NCBI GenBank assembly: GCA_964035015.1
Contig: OZ035998.1
Span: forward strand, 25,869,442-25,933,441
DNA length: 64,000 bases
Reading direction: 5' to 3'
Source: Corallium rubrum
Lineage: Eukaryota; Cnidaria; Anthozoa; Scleralcyonacea; Coralliidae
Shown: positions 45,793 through 56,782 of the stretch, piece after piece
Numbering within the stretch: the stretch's first letter is position 1
Layout of the letters: each line of letters starts with the position of its first letter
Made by a program: the position numbers and the translations under genes
Notes under the pieces: generated by a model
Databases searched by the model: none
Seen by the model: the letters and a program-made list of their open reading frames with translations, nothing else
What the model was told of the DNA's origin: nothing

Positions 45793-45793
<1 letters not shown>
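44738..45793 (+). repeat. Dispersed hairpin-tailed repeat, copy 2 (full length)
   Basis: It starts ACTAGAAATACATAAA after ATTATTATT and ends CGGCTCGGGGA directly against an ATT array. The tail carries CACGCGTG palindromes and the TTCG-loop GC hairpin. It is homologous to 1-804 and 56783-58101. No ORF is shared among copies. Flanking ATT on both sides suggests insertion into ATT repeats. Confidence 0.78.
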
Positions 45794-45837
<44 letters not shown>

Positions 45838-45838
45838 G
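45793..45838. repeat. (ATT)n array
   Basis: About 15 ATT units lie between copy 2 of the hairpin-tailed repeat and an endonuclease-type LINE fragment. Confidence 0.95.
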
Positions 45839-46456
45839 AACTTTCTCGCAACGACCCTACAGACCGTAAGTGGTTCAAGTCTTTATGTTGATCTTCCATG
45901 GTTATAAAACTCCATCCATAATAACTGGTGACACATACCGTCCAGACTTGCTCCTATCAACTCCAAGTGGATGCCTCTACATTGTTGAACTGACTGCTGG
46001 TTTTGAGTCAAATCTTCAAAACGACGTCGATCGTAAAAAATCCAAATATTCAGAATTGATTAGGGAACAGAGTCAAAGTGAACAATTCAGATCAGTTAAA
46101 TTTGTAAACCTATCGATTAGCTGCCTTGGTGTCTTTGCAGCAGAATGTTCTACATTCATAGAAATGCTAAATGATCTTAATCTTGACAAGACTCATCAAA
46201 AATATTGTATTAATAGAATGACGACGATCGCAATCCGAACCACCTATTACATATTCTGTTGCCGAAACAAGGAATGGACAAATCCTGAACTGCTAACTTT
46301 TTTAAATTATTGTGCTGTATATTTGTTTTATGTTGTTATATATAGTTATTAGTTATATATTGTTAGTGTTGATTCAAGTAGCCGCTTGTAAATTACCTTA
46401 AATAAGCGAGATTTACAATTGTATATTATCTAAAAAGACATTTAATAAAGTTTCCA
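45839..46456 (+). pseudogene. 5'-truncated LINE: restriction-like endonuclease end, copy 1
   Basis: The frame 45870-46352 reads PSIITGDTYRPDLLL, then IVELTAGFESNL, DRKKSKYSELI, FVNLSISCLGVF and TTYYIFCCRNKEW. RPD...(I)VELT..FE...RK..KY is the PD-(D/E)xK restriction-like endonuclease at the C-terminus of R2/R4/Dong-type LINEs. The RT is absent. The 3' end is AATAAAGTTTCCATT running straight into an ATT array. It is nearly identical to 55850-56438. Confidence 0.8.
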
Positions 46457-46481
46457 TTATTATTATTATTATTATTATTAC

Positions 46482-46535
<54 letters not shown>

Positions 46536-46550
46536 CATTATTATTATTAT
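46457..46550. repeat. (ATT)n array
   Basis: About 94 bp of ATT units with single ACT and ATC interruptions follow directly after the LINE 3' end. Confidence 0.95.
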
Positions 46551-46591
46551 TATCTAAAAAGACATTTAATAAAGTTTCCATTATTATTATT
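46551..46591 (+). repeat. Orphan LINE 3' tip
   Basis: ATCTAAAAAGACATTTAATA then AAGTTTCCATT repeats the last ~30 bp of copy 1, followed by ATT units. It is either an extremely truncated insertion or a slippage duplication of the tail within the array. Confidence 0.75.
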
Positions 46592-47912
46592 ATTCAAATC
46601 TGAATTATATGACACACTGACTAATACCATGAATGAAATCGACGAACTACCATTACATCCGAAAAACAAAATTCTAATGTACAATCGCTATGTTCTTTCA
46701 AAAATCTCTTGGCACTTCACCGTTTCTGATATCGGTAAAACCTGGGTAAACGAGAATCTAGATAATATCGTGTCAAAATATATCCGAAAGTGGCTCGAGC
46801 TTCCAATTTCAGCAACTCTTAGCAACGTCCTACTTCCTCATAACAAATTCGGCTTAAATCTCATTCTCCCATCAACTAAATTTCTTCAATGTCAAACTAT
46901 ATCTCGGAAAGTTTTGAAATCATCACCAAACGACGAGATCAAAAACCTATGGATGGCCACAAGCAATCACAAAAATGTACAATATGACAAGTACAAAAAC
47001 ACAAAAGACGTACTGAACACTATCAGGAAAGAAAATGAAAAAAGGCTTCAAAATCACCTCATTTCACAAGGTTCATTCTTCTCCAATATCATCAAATACT
47101 CTACACTCTCGCTCAACTCTATATGGTCCTCGGTCCAAAACAAACTTCCTAAGAATATCTTTAACTTCACCATCCGGTACATAAATAATACGCTCCCAAC
47201 TCGCAAAAATCTGTTGAAATGGGGAATATCACCAACATCCGACTGCTCTTTCTGCTTGGAACCCGAAACCTTGCTCCACGTCGTCAATGGATGCAAGACA
47301 TACCTAAACGAAGGACGTTTTACGTGGCGACACGATTCCGTTCTTAATTTCATTGCAACCTCTCTTAAATCCGTACAACACTCTATTAACCTTTATGCTG
47401 ACCTACCTGGCTTCATCAGTCCATCTGTTATCACCGGAGATAAGTTACGCCCTGATCTTCTGATAACAATCGAAAACAAATACATCTACATACTCGAACT
47501 GACTGTTGGATTTGAATCTAATCTTCTTACTAATGCAACCCGTAAGAGACAAAAATATCTAGAACTTATTAACGAACAGCACAAAAATTATGAAAAAGTG
47601 AAATTTATAAATTTATCTATCAGTTCGCTTGGAGTTTTTAATCAGTCATCTATAGACTTTATTGAAATGCTGAAAGACCTGAAATTTGACGAACGATGTA
47701 GAAAGTACTATACTCAGAAAATGATGAACACTTGCATAAGGGCCTCTTACTATATATTTTGTAAACGTAACAAAGAATGGGATAACCCGACTTTAATGTC
47801 ATACTAATATTTTTTATACCATTTGTTAATTCAAGTAGACATTGGTAAACTACCTGTAAAAGAGAGGTTTATCATTGTAGTATACGTAAATCATAAATAA
47901 ATAAAGTTTCCA
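46592..47912 (+). CDS. 5'-truncated LINE with zinc knuckle and restriction-like endonuclease, copy 2
   Basis: The open frame runs from the edge of the ATT array (FKSELYDTLTNTMNE) through 392 codons from ATG 46629 to the stop at 47805. Visible parts are: RT thumb and linker (NKILMYNRYVLSKISWHF); INNTLPTRKNLLKWG; the CCHC knuckle CSFCLEPETLLHVVNGC (about residues 200-216); RHDSVLNFIA; and the endonuclease RPDLLI..IYILELTVGFE with TRKRQKYLELI. The RT catalytic core is missing, so it cannot retrotranspose alone, but no stop or frameshift is seen. This is the best preserved endonuclease frame here. The 3' end AATAAAGTTTCCATT enters an ATT array. Confidence 0.83.
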
Positions 47913-47970
47913 TTATTATTATTATTATTATTATTGTTATTATTATTACTATTATTATTATTATTATTAC
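47913..47970. repeat. (ATT)n array
   Basis: ATT units with one GTT and one ACT interruption separate LINE copy 2 from the next element. Confidence 0.93.
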
Positions 47971-48271
47971 AATATTATAGTTATCAGTACGACCGACAAG
48001 TTACACGACCGACATGCAAGGCAAATTCTGACTTGTTTATAAGTTTTTAAGATGAAAGCTTAGCTAATGCGGTAACTATATAAAGCAAGAAGTGGCGAGG
48101 AAAGAAATACAGTGAACAGAAAATCGTTTAAAGGTCAATTTACAGACGCTATTAATAATAAGACCCATTGCTGAACCCAAAATGCCGCCGAAGAGAAAGG
48201 ATAAAATATCAGGAAGAATTAAATAAAAATGTAAACGACGTCGAAGCTATTGAAATGACAAGCGAAGATAT

Positions 48272-50074
48272 TTGCATAAACGAACATGCAAATACAAGCA
48301 ATCAAAGTCCAACAGTGTCAATAGATCAATTGATCCAGAAAGCCAGGATCGTCAATCAGTAACCACTAATGCAGATACGGGGCAAGCCGATTTTCGATGG
48401 GATGAAATAAATGTGAATATATTTTGTCAAGGCATAACGAAAGCTTATGAAGAAATAGTGCACTGGAAGCGTAATAATTTTCTTGTGCCTTCAGGAAAAG
48501 CAGGTAAATCTTTCATAAGAGAATTGGCAAGATTATACCAATCGTATGCCGATAATGCTCCGCTACAATGTATTGCACTGAAAGCTTGCTCAGTCATGCA
48601 AAGTCTATTATTGCAAAAGCCACATGCAAAAAGCAAAGCAAAAGAACATACAACCCATTTAGAACGGCGGATGAAACTCTGGGCTCAAGGAGATATTGAT
48701 GGCTTACTGCATGAAGGAAAATGTATCCAAAAGCATCTTAAATCAAATGCTAGTGGAACAAATGAGATAGAGAAGATTGCAAGAGGCTTTAATCGCTTGA
48801 TGTTACAAGGAAAAGTTCGTCGAGCTACTCGTCTGATTTCCAGCGCAGATAACAGAGGTCTTCTGTCAATCGATGAGCTTGTACCCATTGGAGTTGATGA
48901 AAATGGAAATACCACATATCAAACCACCCGGGAGATACGGATGCAGAAACATCCTGAAGGTAAAGTTCCACCGGCAGAAGTACTTCTTGAAGAGACACAA
49001 AATGAAGACAGCTATTATGATCCCACCATCTTTGAACGCATAACCGGGGATACCATTACACAAGCGGCAAATAGAACACAGGGAGCAGCTGGTCCATCCG
49101 GGTTAGACGCACACGCGTGGCATCGATTCTGCTTTTCGTTTATAAGCGCCTCTGTTGATTTATGCAATGCTTTGGCTGGGGTGGCACGCCGTTTGTGTAC
49201 ATCATCTGTTCAACCTGAAAGTGTGTCCGCATTTGTTGGTTGTCGCCTAATCCCACTGAACAAGAATCCCGGCGTAAGACCAATTGGCATTGGGGAAGTT
49301 CCAAGAAGGATTATTTCAAAATCTATCCTAAAAGTGATTGGTCAAGATATCCAGTCAGCTGCAGGCCCCCTACAATGTTGTGCTGGTCACGAAGCAGGTT
49401 GTGAGGCTGCCGTTCATGCCATGAAAAAAATTCAAGAAGCAGATGAAACAGAGGCGATACTTCTGGTCGATGCTGAAAATGCATTCAATACGATTAACCG
49501 ACAGGCAGCTCTACATAATATCAAAGTTATATGTCCTGGTCTATCAACTGTGTTGACCAACACCTACAGCAAACCAATCAGATTATTCGTCACTGGAGGA
49601 GGAGAAATTCTATCCACGGAGGGTATAACACAAGGCGACCCATTAGCAATGGCTATGTATGCACTGACCATCACTCCACTAATTAGACGATTAAGAGAAA
49701 AAGTACAAGATGTAAAGCAAGTGTGGTTCGCTGATAACTCTACCGCTGCAGGAAGAATCCAAGCGCTGCGAGAATGGTGGCAACATCTCACAACCATGGG
49801 CCCTAAATTTGGCTACTATCCAAATCCTGGTAAAACTACTCTGGTGGTTAAATCAGAATTTTTTGAGGAAGCGGCCAAAGAATTTGAAGGGACAGACATT
49901 GAATTGACAGTAGCAGGTCAGAAATTACTTGGTTCCGCAATTGGCACAGCAACCTTCATTGAAGAAGGTGTAGGAGACAAAGTGGAAGAACGGACTGATG
50001 AGATTGTAAAGCTTGCCAAATACCTGAAATATATCCACATTCAGCATATGCTGCTTTTACTCATGGCATTGTAG
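48272..50074 (+). pseudogene. LINE reverse transcriptase with FADN active site
   Basis: A 600-codon frame. Visible motifs in order are PGVRPIGIGEVPRRIISK, motif A LLVDAENAFNTINR, motif B EGITQGDPLAMAMYAL, motif C WFADNSTAAGR, and GPKFGYYPNPGKTTLVVK. Motif C should be F/YADD. The second catalytic aspartate is AAC (Asn), which by family knowledge abolishes polymerase activity. It begins upstream in another frame (48168-48362, SIDQLIQKA). It ends near HAAYAAFTH-type sequence by a frameshift at about 50060, and the frame 50091-50630 continues with LTGRDQCSREVRKLLSLP and RHGGLNITNL. Confidence 0.85.
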
Positions 50075-50090
50075 GGAAATGGATACATAA

Positions 50091-50596
50091 ATGCAAACCA
50101 ATCAAAACATTGGTACTTTACTGCATCCACTAGAAGATGCTATAAGTGAAAATCTAATTCCAGGCTTGACTGGTAGGGATCAATGTTCTCGTGAGGTAAG
50201 GAAACTTCTTTCCCTACCAACACGTCACGGAGGACTTAACATCACAAATCTCGTACTCAAAGCAGATCGCCAATTCACTGCATCGGAAAAAATCAGCGAA
50301 CCATTGAAGAAGATGATCATAGACCAGACTGAATGGTTTGAAAAGCCACAATTACAAAATATCAAAGCAAGTCTGCGTAAACAAAAGAACCAACAACTTA
50401 AAAGCGAGGCTAAAGAAATCAGAGAGAGTCTACCCATGCAGAAGCAACGAGCAATGGATCTTCTTGGTGAAAAAGGCTCATCATCATGGTTAACGGCTTT
50501 ACCAATAAAAGATCAGGGGTTTAGCCCTAATAAAGGCGAATTTCGGGATGCCATTAGCCTAAGATATGGATGGCAACTGAGAAATATACCGCATAA
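50091..50596 (+). pseudogene. LINE post-RT linker
   Basis: The frame continues the same polyprotein: NQNIGTLLHPLEDAI, SREVRKLLSLPTRHGGLNI, KGSSSWLTALPIKDQGF and FRDAISLRYGWQLRNIPHK. These precede the CxCG-x-F-..HA..C knuckle in this LINE group. The next residues are displaced by a nested LINE fragment. Confidence 0.75.
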
Positions 50597-50925
50597 GAAC
50601 GGGATCACAAATTATGGAATAAAGTTGTAAGCAACCCTGATAATCCGCTAAACGAGCTGTTACCGCCTCAGAGGACAAGGTGTTTGAGAGAGCGCAACCA
50701 CAATTATACTTTGCCCAAAGTTAGAACTGAGAGATTTAATCGAGTATTTGTTAACAGATGTCTTTTTGAATTTTAGATATGTGTTGTTGACATCAGTAAT
50801 CTGTATGTTACCTTCCTTTACTTGTAAATATTGGCCTAAATTCTTGTGATGTACATATTTTAACTGTAAAACTCTTACGTTTGTTAAGGGTTATTTTCCA
50901 TTAAAAAGACTAAAAAGACTATTAA
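50597..50925 (+). mobile_element. Nested 3' end of a CR1/L2-like LINE
   Basis: The insert reads LWNKVVSNPDNPLNELLPP, RNHNYTLPKVRTERF and NRVFVNRCLFEF-stop, then an AT-rich 3' UTR ending in AAAAAGACTAAAAAGACTA. It sits between IPHK and YCICGVSFSADHAM of the host LINE. A candidate TAAG duplication lies at its edges. Removing it in mind restores the expected order of the host protein. Confidence 0.72.
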
Positions 50926-51454
50926 GTACTGTATCTGTGGAGTAAGCTTCTCAGCTGACCATGCCATGACCTGCCCACACGGAGGACTTATTATTGCCCG
51001 TCACAACGAGATCCGTGACCTAACTGCAGATTGGCTGAGTGAAATCTGTACTGACGTTGAGAAAGAGCCACAGCTGCAACCTCTTAGTGGAAAGATTATT
51101 CTTCCAAGAACGGCGAACAAACGAGAAGATGCCAGAGCTGATATAAAACCAAGGGGTTTCTGGGGTCGGCGGCAATGTGCATATTTTGATGTAAGGGTAT
51201 TTCACCCCAACGCACCTAGCTACCGTAACACCAGCATCCAAGCCTTATATAGAAAGCAGGAGCAAGCAAAGAAACGGGAATATGGTGACAGAATTAGGGA
51301 AGTTGAGAATGCCTCTTTCACACCCTTGATATTTTCCACCACTGGCGGGCTCAGTAAAGAGACGTCAACAGCAAACAAACGTATGGCCGAGCTGCTGGCA
51401 ACCAAGAGAATCACTGAATACAGTGGATGCGATGTTCTCTTTCGTTTGCACTAA
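50926..51454 (+). pseudogene. LINE knuckle and restriction-like endonuclease
   Basis: The stretch starts with CICGVSFSADHAMTCPHGG, a CCHC-type knuckle, followed by RHNEIRDLTADWL. The endonuclease has ARADIKPRGFWG, then AYFDVRVFHPNA, RKREYGDRIREVE, SFTPLIFSTTGG. In this group the D of A(R/D).DI and the FDVRV segment take the PD-(D/E)xK positions. The domain would nick the target DNA. The frame is open from 50966 to the stop, about 160 codons. Confidence 0.78.
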
Positions 51455-51769
51455 TTAGATCAGCCGTGGCATGCATAAGAGGCACTAGAGTATCCTCGTC
51501 AAGACATGCATTGGAAACGAACATAGACCTTAGCTGTGGAGAAAGTATTATCTTTTATTAAATCTTTCTTTCTTTTATTAAATCTAAGTATTATCTTTTA
51601 TTTTATTTAAATCTTTTATTTGACTCTAGTTTTTAGTTTTTATTATTTGCCTCTATATAGTTTTAGCCTTTTAGTCATTACTAATTGTATAAACGATGAA
51701 TTCGAACAGACTTGATTTTATCCGAATATATACTGTAAATATAATATTTTATGTTAAGCGTTAATAAAG
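51455..51769 (+). other. LINE 3' UTR
   Basis: Non-coding AT-rich tail with TTTATTAAATCT repeats, ending GCGTTAATAAAGATG before the ATT array. Confidence 0.6.
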
Positions 51770-51987
<218 letters not shown>

Positions 51988-52122
51988 TTTGTGCTTCACA
52001 CCATTAGTTGGTATAGGTGGTAATTAGCCTAGAGCATCAAGCTATTTCCCATAGCCTCAGGTGTCCAGCAAACAAGCCTTTTGAAGTAGATCAATGTTTA
52101 CAGATGCTCCAAGCTTCGCAAC

Positions 52123-52602
52123 CTAGGACTTCAGGTTTTTGCTCACTGTACCGAGTGCTCCAATTACAATAGGGATAACAGAAATGCGTCTGCAGTTCCA
52201 GATCTTTCGAACTTCCATTTTTAAATCCTGATAATGCTCAATCTTCTCCCTTTCCTTCTCTAACACTCGTGTATCGAAGGGACAAGCAACGTCAATAATC
52301 GCGCACACTCTTTCTTTCTTTTCGAACACGACAATATCAGGTCTGTTATGATCAAGATGGCGATCTGTCTGAACTTTAAAATCCCACAAAACCTCCGCTT
52401 GCTCGTTTTCTATCACTGCCCCTGGGACATGGTCATACCAATTTTTGCTACACAGAAGACTGAAGTTCTTGCAAAGGTCCCAATGGATAGCTTGAGCTAC
52501 CTTATCGTGTCTCCAGTTCTTGTACTGATTTTCTGCAAGCTTCTTACATTCGGCCACTATGTGGCTCACAGTTTCCTCCCTCTCTCCGCACAGTCGACAC
52601 AC
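52123..52602 (-). pseudogene. LINE knuckle and restriction-like endonuclease domain
   Basis: The 159-codon frame starts with the CCHC knuckle CRLCGEREETVSHIVAEC, then NWRHDKVAQAIHW. The endonuclease holds LWDFKVQTDRHLDHNRPDI, VCAIIDVACPFDTRV, KEREKIEHYQDLKMEV and VIPIVIGALGTV. RPD...IIDVACP is the PD-(D/E)xK core of R2/R4-type LINEs. The frame is intact, though the upstream RT is broken. Confidence 0.85.
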
Positions 52603-52684
52603 TGGGGATACATTTGGTTTGTCAACCTTACTCTTTATGTAGTTTGTTCGGAGGGCTTGGTCTTGTGCCGCAGTTAGTAGACCT

Positions 52685-54390
52685 TCAGTCTCCTTCTTCA
52701 GGGTTCCCCCTCTTTAACCAATTCCATGACCATGGGCCTCTGACTTCTTCAGTGCCCCTAACAAACTGCCCATGCAATGCCATTTCTCGATATCTGTTTA
52801 ATCTCTTTTGTCCTACTCTTTCCTTCTCCTCTCTTTCATCCAAGATATTTTCATTCTTAACAGTCATCAGCAATCTTTCATGACTAGCTTCCACATACTG
52901 TGATAAACTGCCAACTTCAACATTAACACAGTCCTCAACGCTTATCAACCCTCTTCCTCCTTTTGATCTCTTGACATAAAGTCTGTCTACATCTGCTTGT
53001 GGATGGAGTGATCTGTAGATGGTCAGCAGCTTTCTTGTCTTTCTGTCCAGCACCCTTAGCTCTTCCTTACTCCATTTAATGATTCCTGCCCCGTATCTTA
53101 TCAATGAAACGGCTCTTAAATTTAAACATTTCCACTTTTCAACTTTGATTTCAAAATCTTCCTTATCCGTCTTAAATATTTCTTGGATATAAGTTCCTTC
53201 ATGTCGCTGTGTTTCATACCATCCGCCCCCAATATTCCAAGGTACTTATACCCATCTCCTTCTTCCAGTCCTCTGATGACTTGGGCATCTGGCAAAACAA
53301 TGCCTTCACAGGTAGATACCTTTCCCCTCTTCAAAATCAATACAGCACACTTACTAATCCCAAATTCCATTCCAATATCCTTACTAAAGATCCGGACAGT
53401 GTTCATCAAAGTGTCAACTTGTTTCTCATTCTTTCCGTATAATTTTAAGTCATCCATAAATAAAAGGTGATTTAGGAGACCATTCCCATCCCGCACGTCG
53501 TAACCAGCTTCAACTTTCCTTAGCACCATAGACATAAGGATCAGGGCCACCACAAATAACAGTGGAGATAGACTACCCCCCTGAAAAATTCCTCTCTTTA
53601 TATTTACGGTCCCCAGGGTCGGCCCTCCCGCAGTTAATTCCATTCTGTTTTCCACCGATTCATGCTTTTTTCCAGAAGTGCGATCATATTTCCAGCTGCT
53701 CCAAACATATGCAAGCATTTAATGATCCACGAGTGCGGGATCAAGTCGAATGCCTTTTAATAGTCTACCCACGCCATTCCGAGCCGAGTTTGTCTGCTTT
53801 TGCAATTTCTAATAACCATTTTATCAATTAGCAGCTGATCTTTCGTGCCCCTCGACTTTCGTCTACAACTTTTCTGTTCTTCAGGTAACAGATTCTCCTC
53901 CTCCAGGTGTTTATACAACTCATCCCCCATTATGCCAGTAAACAATTTCCACATTGATGGCAAACATGTTATTGGTCTGTAATTTGACACAATGTTCCCC
54001 TTTTCCTTATCCTTAAGGATCAGTGTTGTCCTGCCTCTAGTGACCCATTCAGGCACTTGGTTCGTACCCAAGCAAACCTGCAGCTGCATTGCTATTCTTT
54101 CTGTGCATGATGTGAAACTTTTCAACCAGAACCCTTGCAAACCGTCAGGTCCTGGAGCTTTCCAGTTTGGTCACCATTGCTGGTGTTATCTCAATGTCAT
54201 TCTGCTTCTTCACCTCATTTACTTCACTCTCCAATTCTTTCAACCAATCAGCATTACTGTTGTAATCTATCGGGTTATCCCAAATATTGGCCCAAAATGT
54301 CTTGCTTTCCTCTGCGTCTCGTATCACAGTGTTATCTGTATCCACGTTCTCAAGCTGCTCAAAAAGACGTTTCTGGTTTGACTGGAACAT
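52685..54390 (-). pseudogene. LINE reverse transcriptase (three frame pieces)
   Basis: Piece 1 (54390-53757) has the pre-RT region DNPIDYNSNADWLKELE, then [19 protein letters not shown] and CLPSMWKL. In motif A, WVDY is followed by TAA and then KAFDLIPHSWI: one base change turns the Lys codon into a stop. Piece 2 (53718-53122) has motif B KRGIFQGGSLSPLLFVV and motif C LLFMDDLKLYGKN. Piece 3 (53104-52685) has YGAGIIKWSKEELRVLDRKT, TIYRSLHPQADVDRLYVKR and GGRGLISVEDCV. Catalytic Asp residues are kept. Confidence 0.85.
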
Positions 54391-54956
54391 CCTATTTTGC
54401 CGCTATTGTTCTATCCTACTTTCATACCGCCTGATCTTTTTGCTCTTCGCTAACACCCTCTGTTTTAGCTCCTCCAATACAACTGACAATCTCTTCCTCT
54501 TCAATCCATATCTTCGTTCCAACCCCTCTTGAATTGTTGTATTATTCATCTCACCAGACTTCACCCTTTCTAACCTGCTGACATCTTTTCTTAGTTGCGC
54601 AATCTGACTATTTCACCTCTTCTTTCACCAAGGAACCGTTCATTCGCTCCTCTGTCGCTGTTTCACCCCCAGCCTCCTTGCAACTTCTCTTCCTGCGACT
54701 GACAATAACTTGTTAGTCTGTGTAATATCTTTGGTTTCTATAAAGGCGAGTACCCTATTTATTCCTTCGCTTTTTCTCTCACCCTTTTCCTGTCAACATT
54801 TCGTAAATTTGGTGGAGCATCTTCCTTATTCTTCATACTCTCCGAGTATTTCTACTGCCAGCTCGATTTCCTCTGCACTACAGCCTTTCTTTTCCATGTT
54901 GATAATTACTTCTTCGGTAGTTATTTTGTTACCAGACAACTCTCCTCTGCAGTCAC

Positions 54957-55439
54957 TTACATTTTCAGGATTAGTTTGTTCTCCCACTTCACCACCGCAA
55001 CGTGTTGGCTCTCCGCAGTCTCTCCACCTGCTGTCTCTTCATTTATTTCTCTCCTTATCTCCTCCAATTCCATCTCAGATAACCACTCATTTAATCTGAT
55101 CATTCTAGCCTGATCAGCTAACCTCTGCTCAGAGATCTCAAAAACTCCAATCTCTTTCCATATTCCTATCACCCTCTTCCTGTATCCCCTTTTAGTTGGC
55201 ACACTCTTGTAAAAGCATCTCATAACGATCTTGTTAACTTCCTTATTCCATTTCAGTCTAGTTCTAGCAGTAGCTTGATGACGACCTGGAGTGGGCTGCT
55301 GTCCCCCCACCTCCCTGCCGGGCGAGGCACCTTCCTCAAATATTCCAGTGCCATTATCGCCATTAACGTTTCCGTTTGGAATTGACATAATTCTCATTCT
55401 AATGAGGTAGTCTTTTAAGGTGATACATTCACCAAACAA
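54957..55439 (-). pseudogene. LINE N-terminal domain
   Basis: The 160-codon frame holds [36 protein letters not shown] and [18 protein letters not shown]. This basic helical N-terminal block is typical of this LINE group and probably binds nucleic acid. It is followed by a Glu-rich linker. Confidence 0.7.
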
Positions 55440-55752
55440 GTTTCATGTTACTAATTGTCATGGTCAGGATACCTTGTCTGTCCTCGTTGCCTGCCTCAGA
55501 GGATAAAGTTATTACTGGCTGGGGGCGCCACTTCCAACCAGGGTCCGTTTGCGACTGTTTTCACCCAACAGCCATTCATCCATCAGCACGTTACAACACT
55601 TTGGATTGGGTCTATTTCGCCGTATCCCTGGCAAGGGAGTCTCCGGGTTGCTAGTACTTGCCCAAGGTACTACCCTAAGACTCGTAGAGGGCGGGAGCGT
55701 CTTACTTTTCCCGTGGTAGGCTGCAGCCCAGCTGGTCCTACCCCACTGCCCA

Positions 55753-55754
<2 letters not shown>

Positions 55755-55845
<91 letters not shown>
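55755..55845. repeat. (ATT)n array
   Basis: About 30 uninterrupted ATT units lie between the 5' end of the minus-strand LINE and LINE fragment copy 4. Confidence 0.96.
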
Positions 55846-55846
<1 letters not shown>

Positions 55847-55849
55847 AAA

Positions 55850-56437
55850 GTAAGTGGTTCAAGTCTTTATGTTGATCTTCCAGGTTATAAATGTCCATCC
55901 ATAATAACTGGTGACACATACCGTCCAGACTTGCTCCTATCAACTCCAAGTGGATGCCTCTACATTGTAGAACTGACTGCTGGTTTTGAGTCAAATCTTC
56001 AAAACAACGTCGATCGTAAAAAATCCAAATATTCAGAATTGATTAGGGAACAAAGTCAAAGTGAACAATTCAGATCAGTTAAATTTGTAAACCTATCGAT
56101 TAGCTGCCTTGGTGTCTTTGCCGCAGAATGTTCTACATTCATAGAAATGCTGAATGATCTTAATCTTGACAAGACTCATCAAAAATATTGTATTAGTAGA
56201 ATGACGACGATCGCAATCAGAACCACCTATTACATATTCTGTTCCCGAAACAAGGAATGGTCAAATCCTGAACTGCTAACTTTTTAAATTTATTGTGCTG
56301 TATATTTGTTGTATGTTGTTATATATAGTTATTAGTTATATATTGTTAGTGTTGATTCAAGTAGCCGATTGTAAATTACCTTAAATAAGCGAGATTTACA
56401 ATTGTATATTATCTAAAAAGACATTTAATAAAGTTTC

Positions 56438-56438
<1 letters not shown>
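55850..56438 (+). pseudogene. 5'-truncated LINE: restriction-like endonuclease end, copy 4
   Basis: It differs from 45839-46456 by few substitutions; the frame 55931-56287 carries the same RPDLLL, IVELTAGFESNL and IFCSRNKEW blocks. Both copies begin at almost the same point (GTAAGTGGTTCAAGTC) and both end AAAGTTTCCATT. They are flanked by ATT arrays on both sides. Confidence 0.8.
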
Positions 56439-56474
<36 letters not shown>

Positions 56475-56485
56475 GTTATTATTAT
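56439..56485. repeat. (ATT)n array
   Basis: ATT units with one GTT directly follow LINE copy 4. Confidence 0.93.
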
Positions 56486-56700
56486 ATGCACGGGAAACAG
56501 TTTTGTTTTCCTGAGAGTCTTGATATTTCCCAAGAGGAAGTCGAGGGAAACATCGAGACTCGAGGGGGGAAAAACTAACTATTTCCCGAGGGAGCAGACA
56601 TTATGTGTTTTGTTATATAGCTTGAGTTTCGCTGAATAATTTCGACGTTTAAAGGGAAAGTACACAAAAGACAAACGCTATTAAAGAATTATAGCTATAT
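56486..56700 (-). repeat. Dispersed repeat R-61k, inverted copy
   Basis: The segment is the reverse of 61480-61680. Shared pieces include GAGGGAAACATCGAGACTCG, GGGAGCAGACATTA, TTTTGTTATATAGCTTGA and GGGAAAGTACACAAAAGAC. It contains an internal inverted motif (TTTCCCGAGGG). Non-coding. Confidence 0.75.
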
Positions 56701-56704
56701 AACA

Positions 56705-56705
<1 letters not shown>

Positions 56706-56778
<73 letters not shown>

Positions 56779-56782
56779 TACT
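56706..56782. repeat. (ATT)n array
   Basis: About 24 ATT units pass into ACTACT and then the start of hairpin-tailed repeat copy 3. Confidence 0.95.

Larger units (their letters stand above)
47971..51769 (+). mobile_element. Near-full-length restriction-like-endonuclease LINE (R4/Dong-like group)
   Basis: About 3.8 kb runs between two ATT arrays. It holds an N-terminal region, RT, post-RT linker, knuckle remains and a C-terminal endonuclease. The 3' end is GTTAATAAAGATG followed by ATTATT. It differs in sequence from copies 1, 2 and 4, so it is a second family with the same target preference. It is broken by frameshifts near 48360, 50070 and 50080 and by a nested LINE insertion at 50597-50925. 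The clade name is by resemblance only. Confidence 0.82.
51988..55745 (-). mobile_element. Near-full-length restriction-like-endonuclease LINE, minus strand
   Basis: About 3.76 kb lies exactly between the ATT arrays at 51770-51987 and 55755-55845. Read on the minus strand it starts GGGCAGTGGGGTAGGACCAG, has a 5' UTR of about 300 bp, an N-terminal domain, RT, a CCHC knuckle and a restriction-like endonuclease, and ends AGCACAAAG before AATAAT. Read on its own strand its tail joins AAT/TAA units, whereas the plus-strand elements join ATT units, so it is a distinct lineage. Several frameshifts and a nonsense codon make it inactive. Confidence 0.87.
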
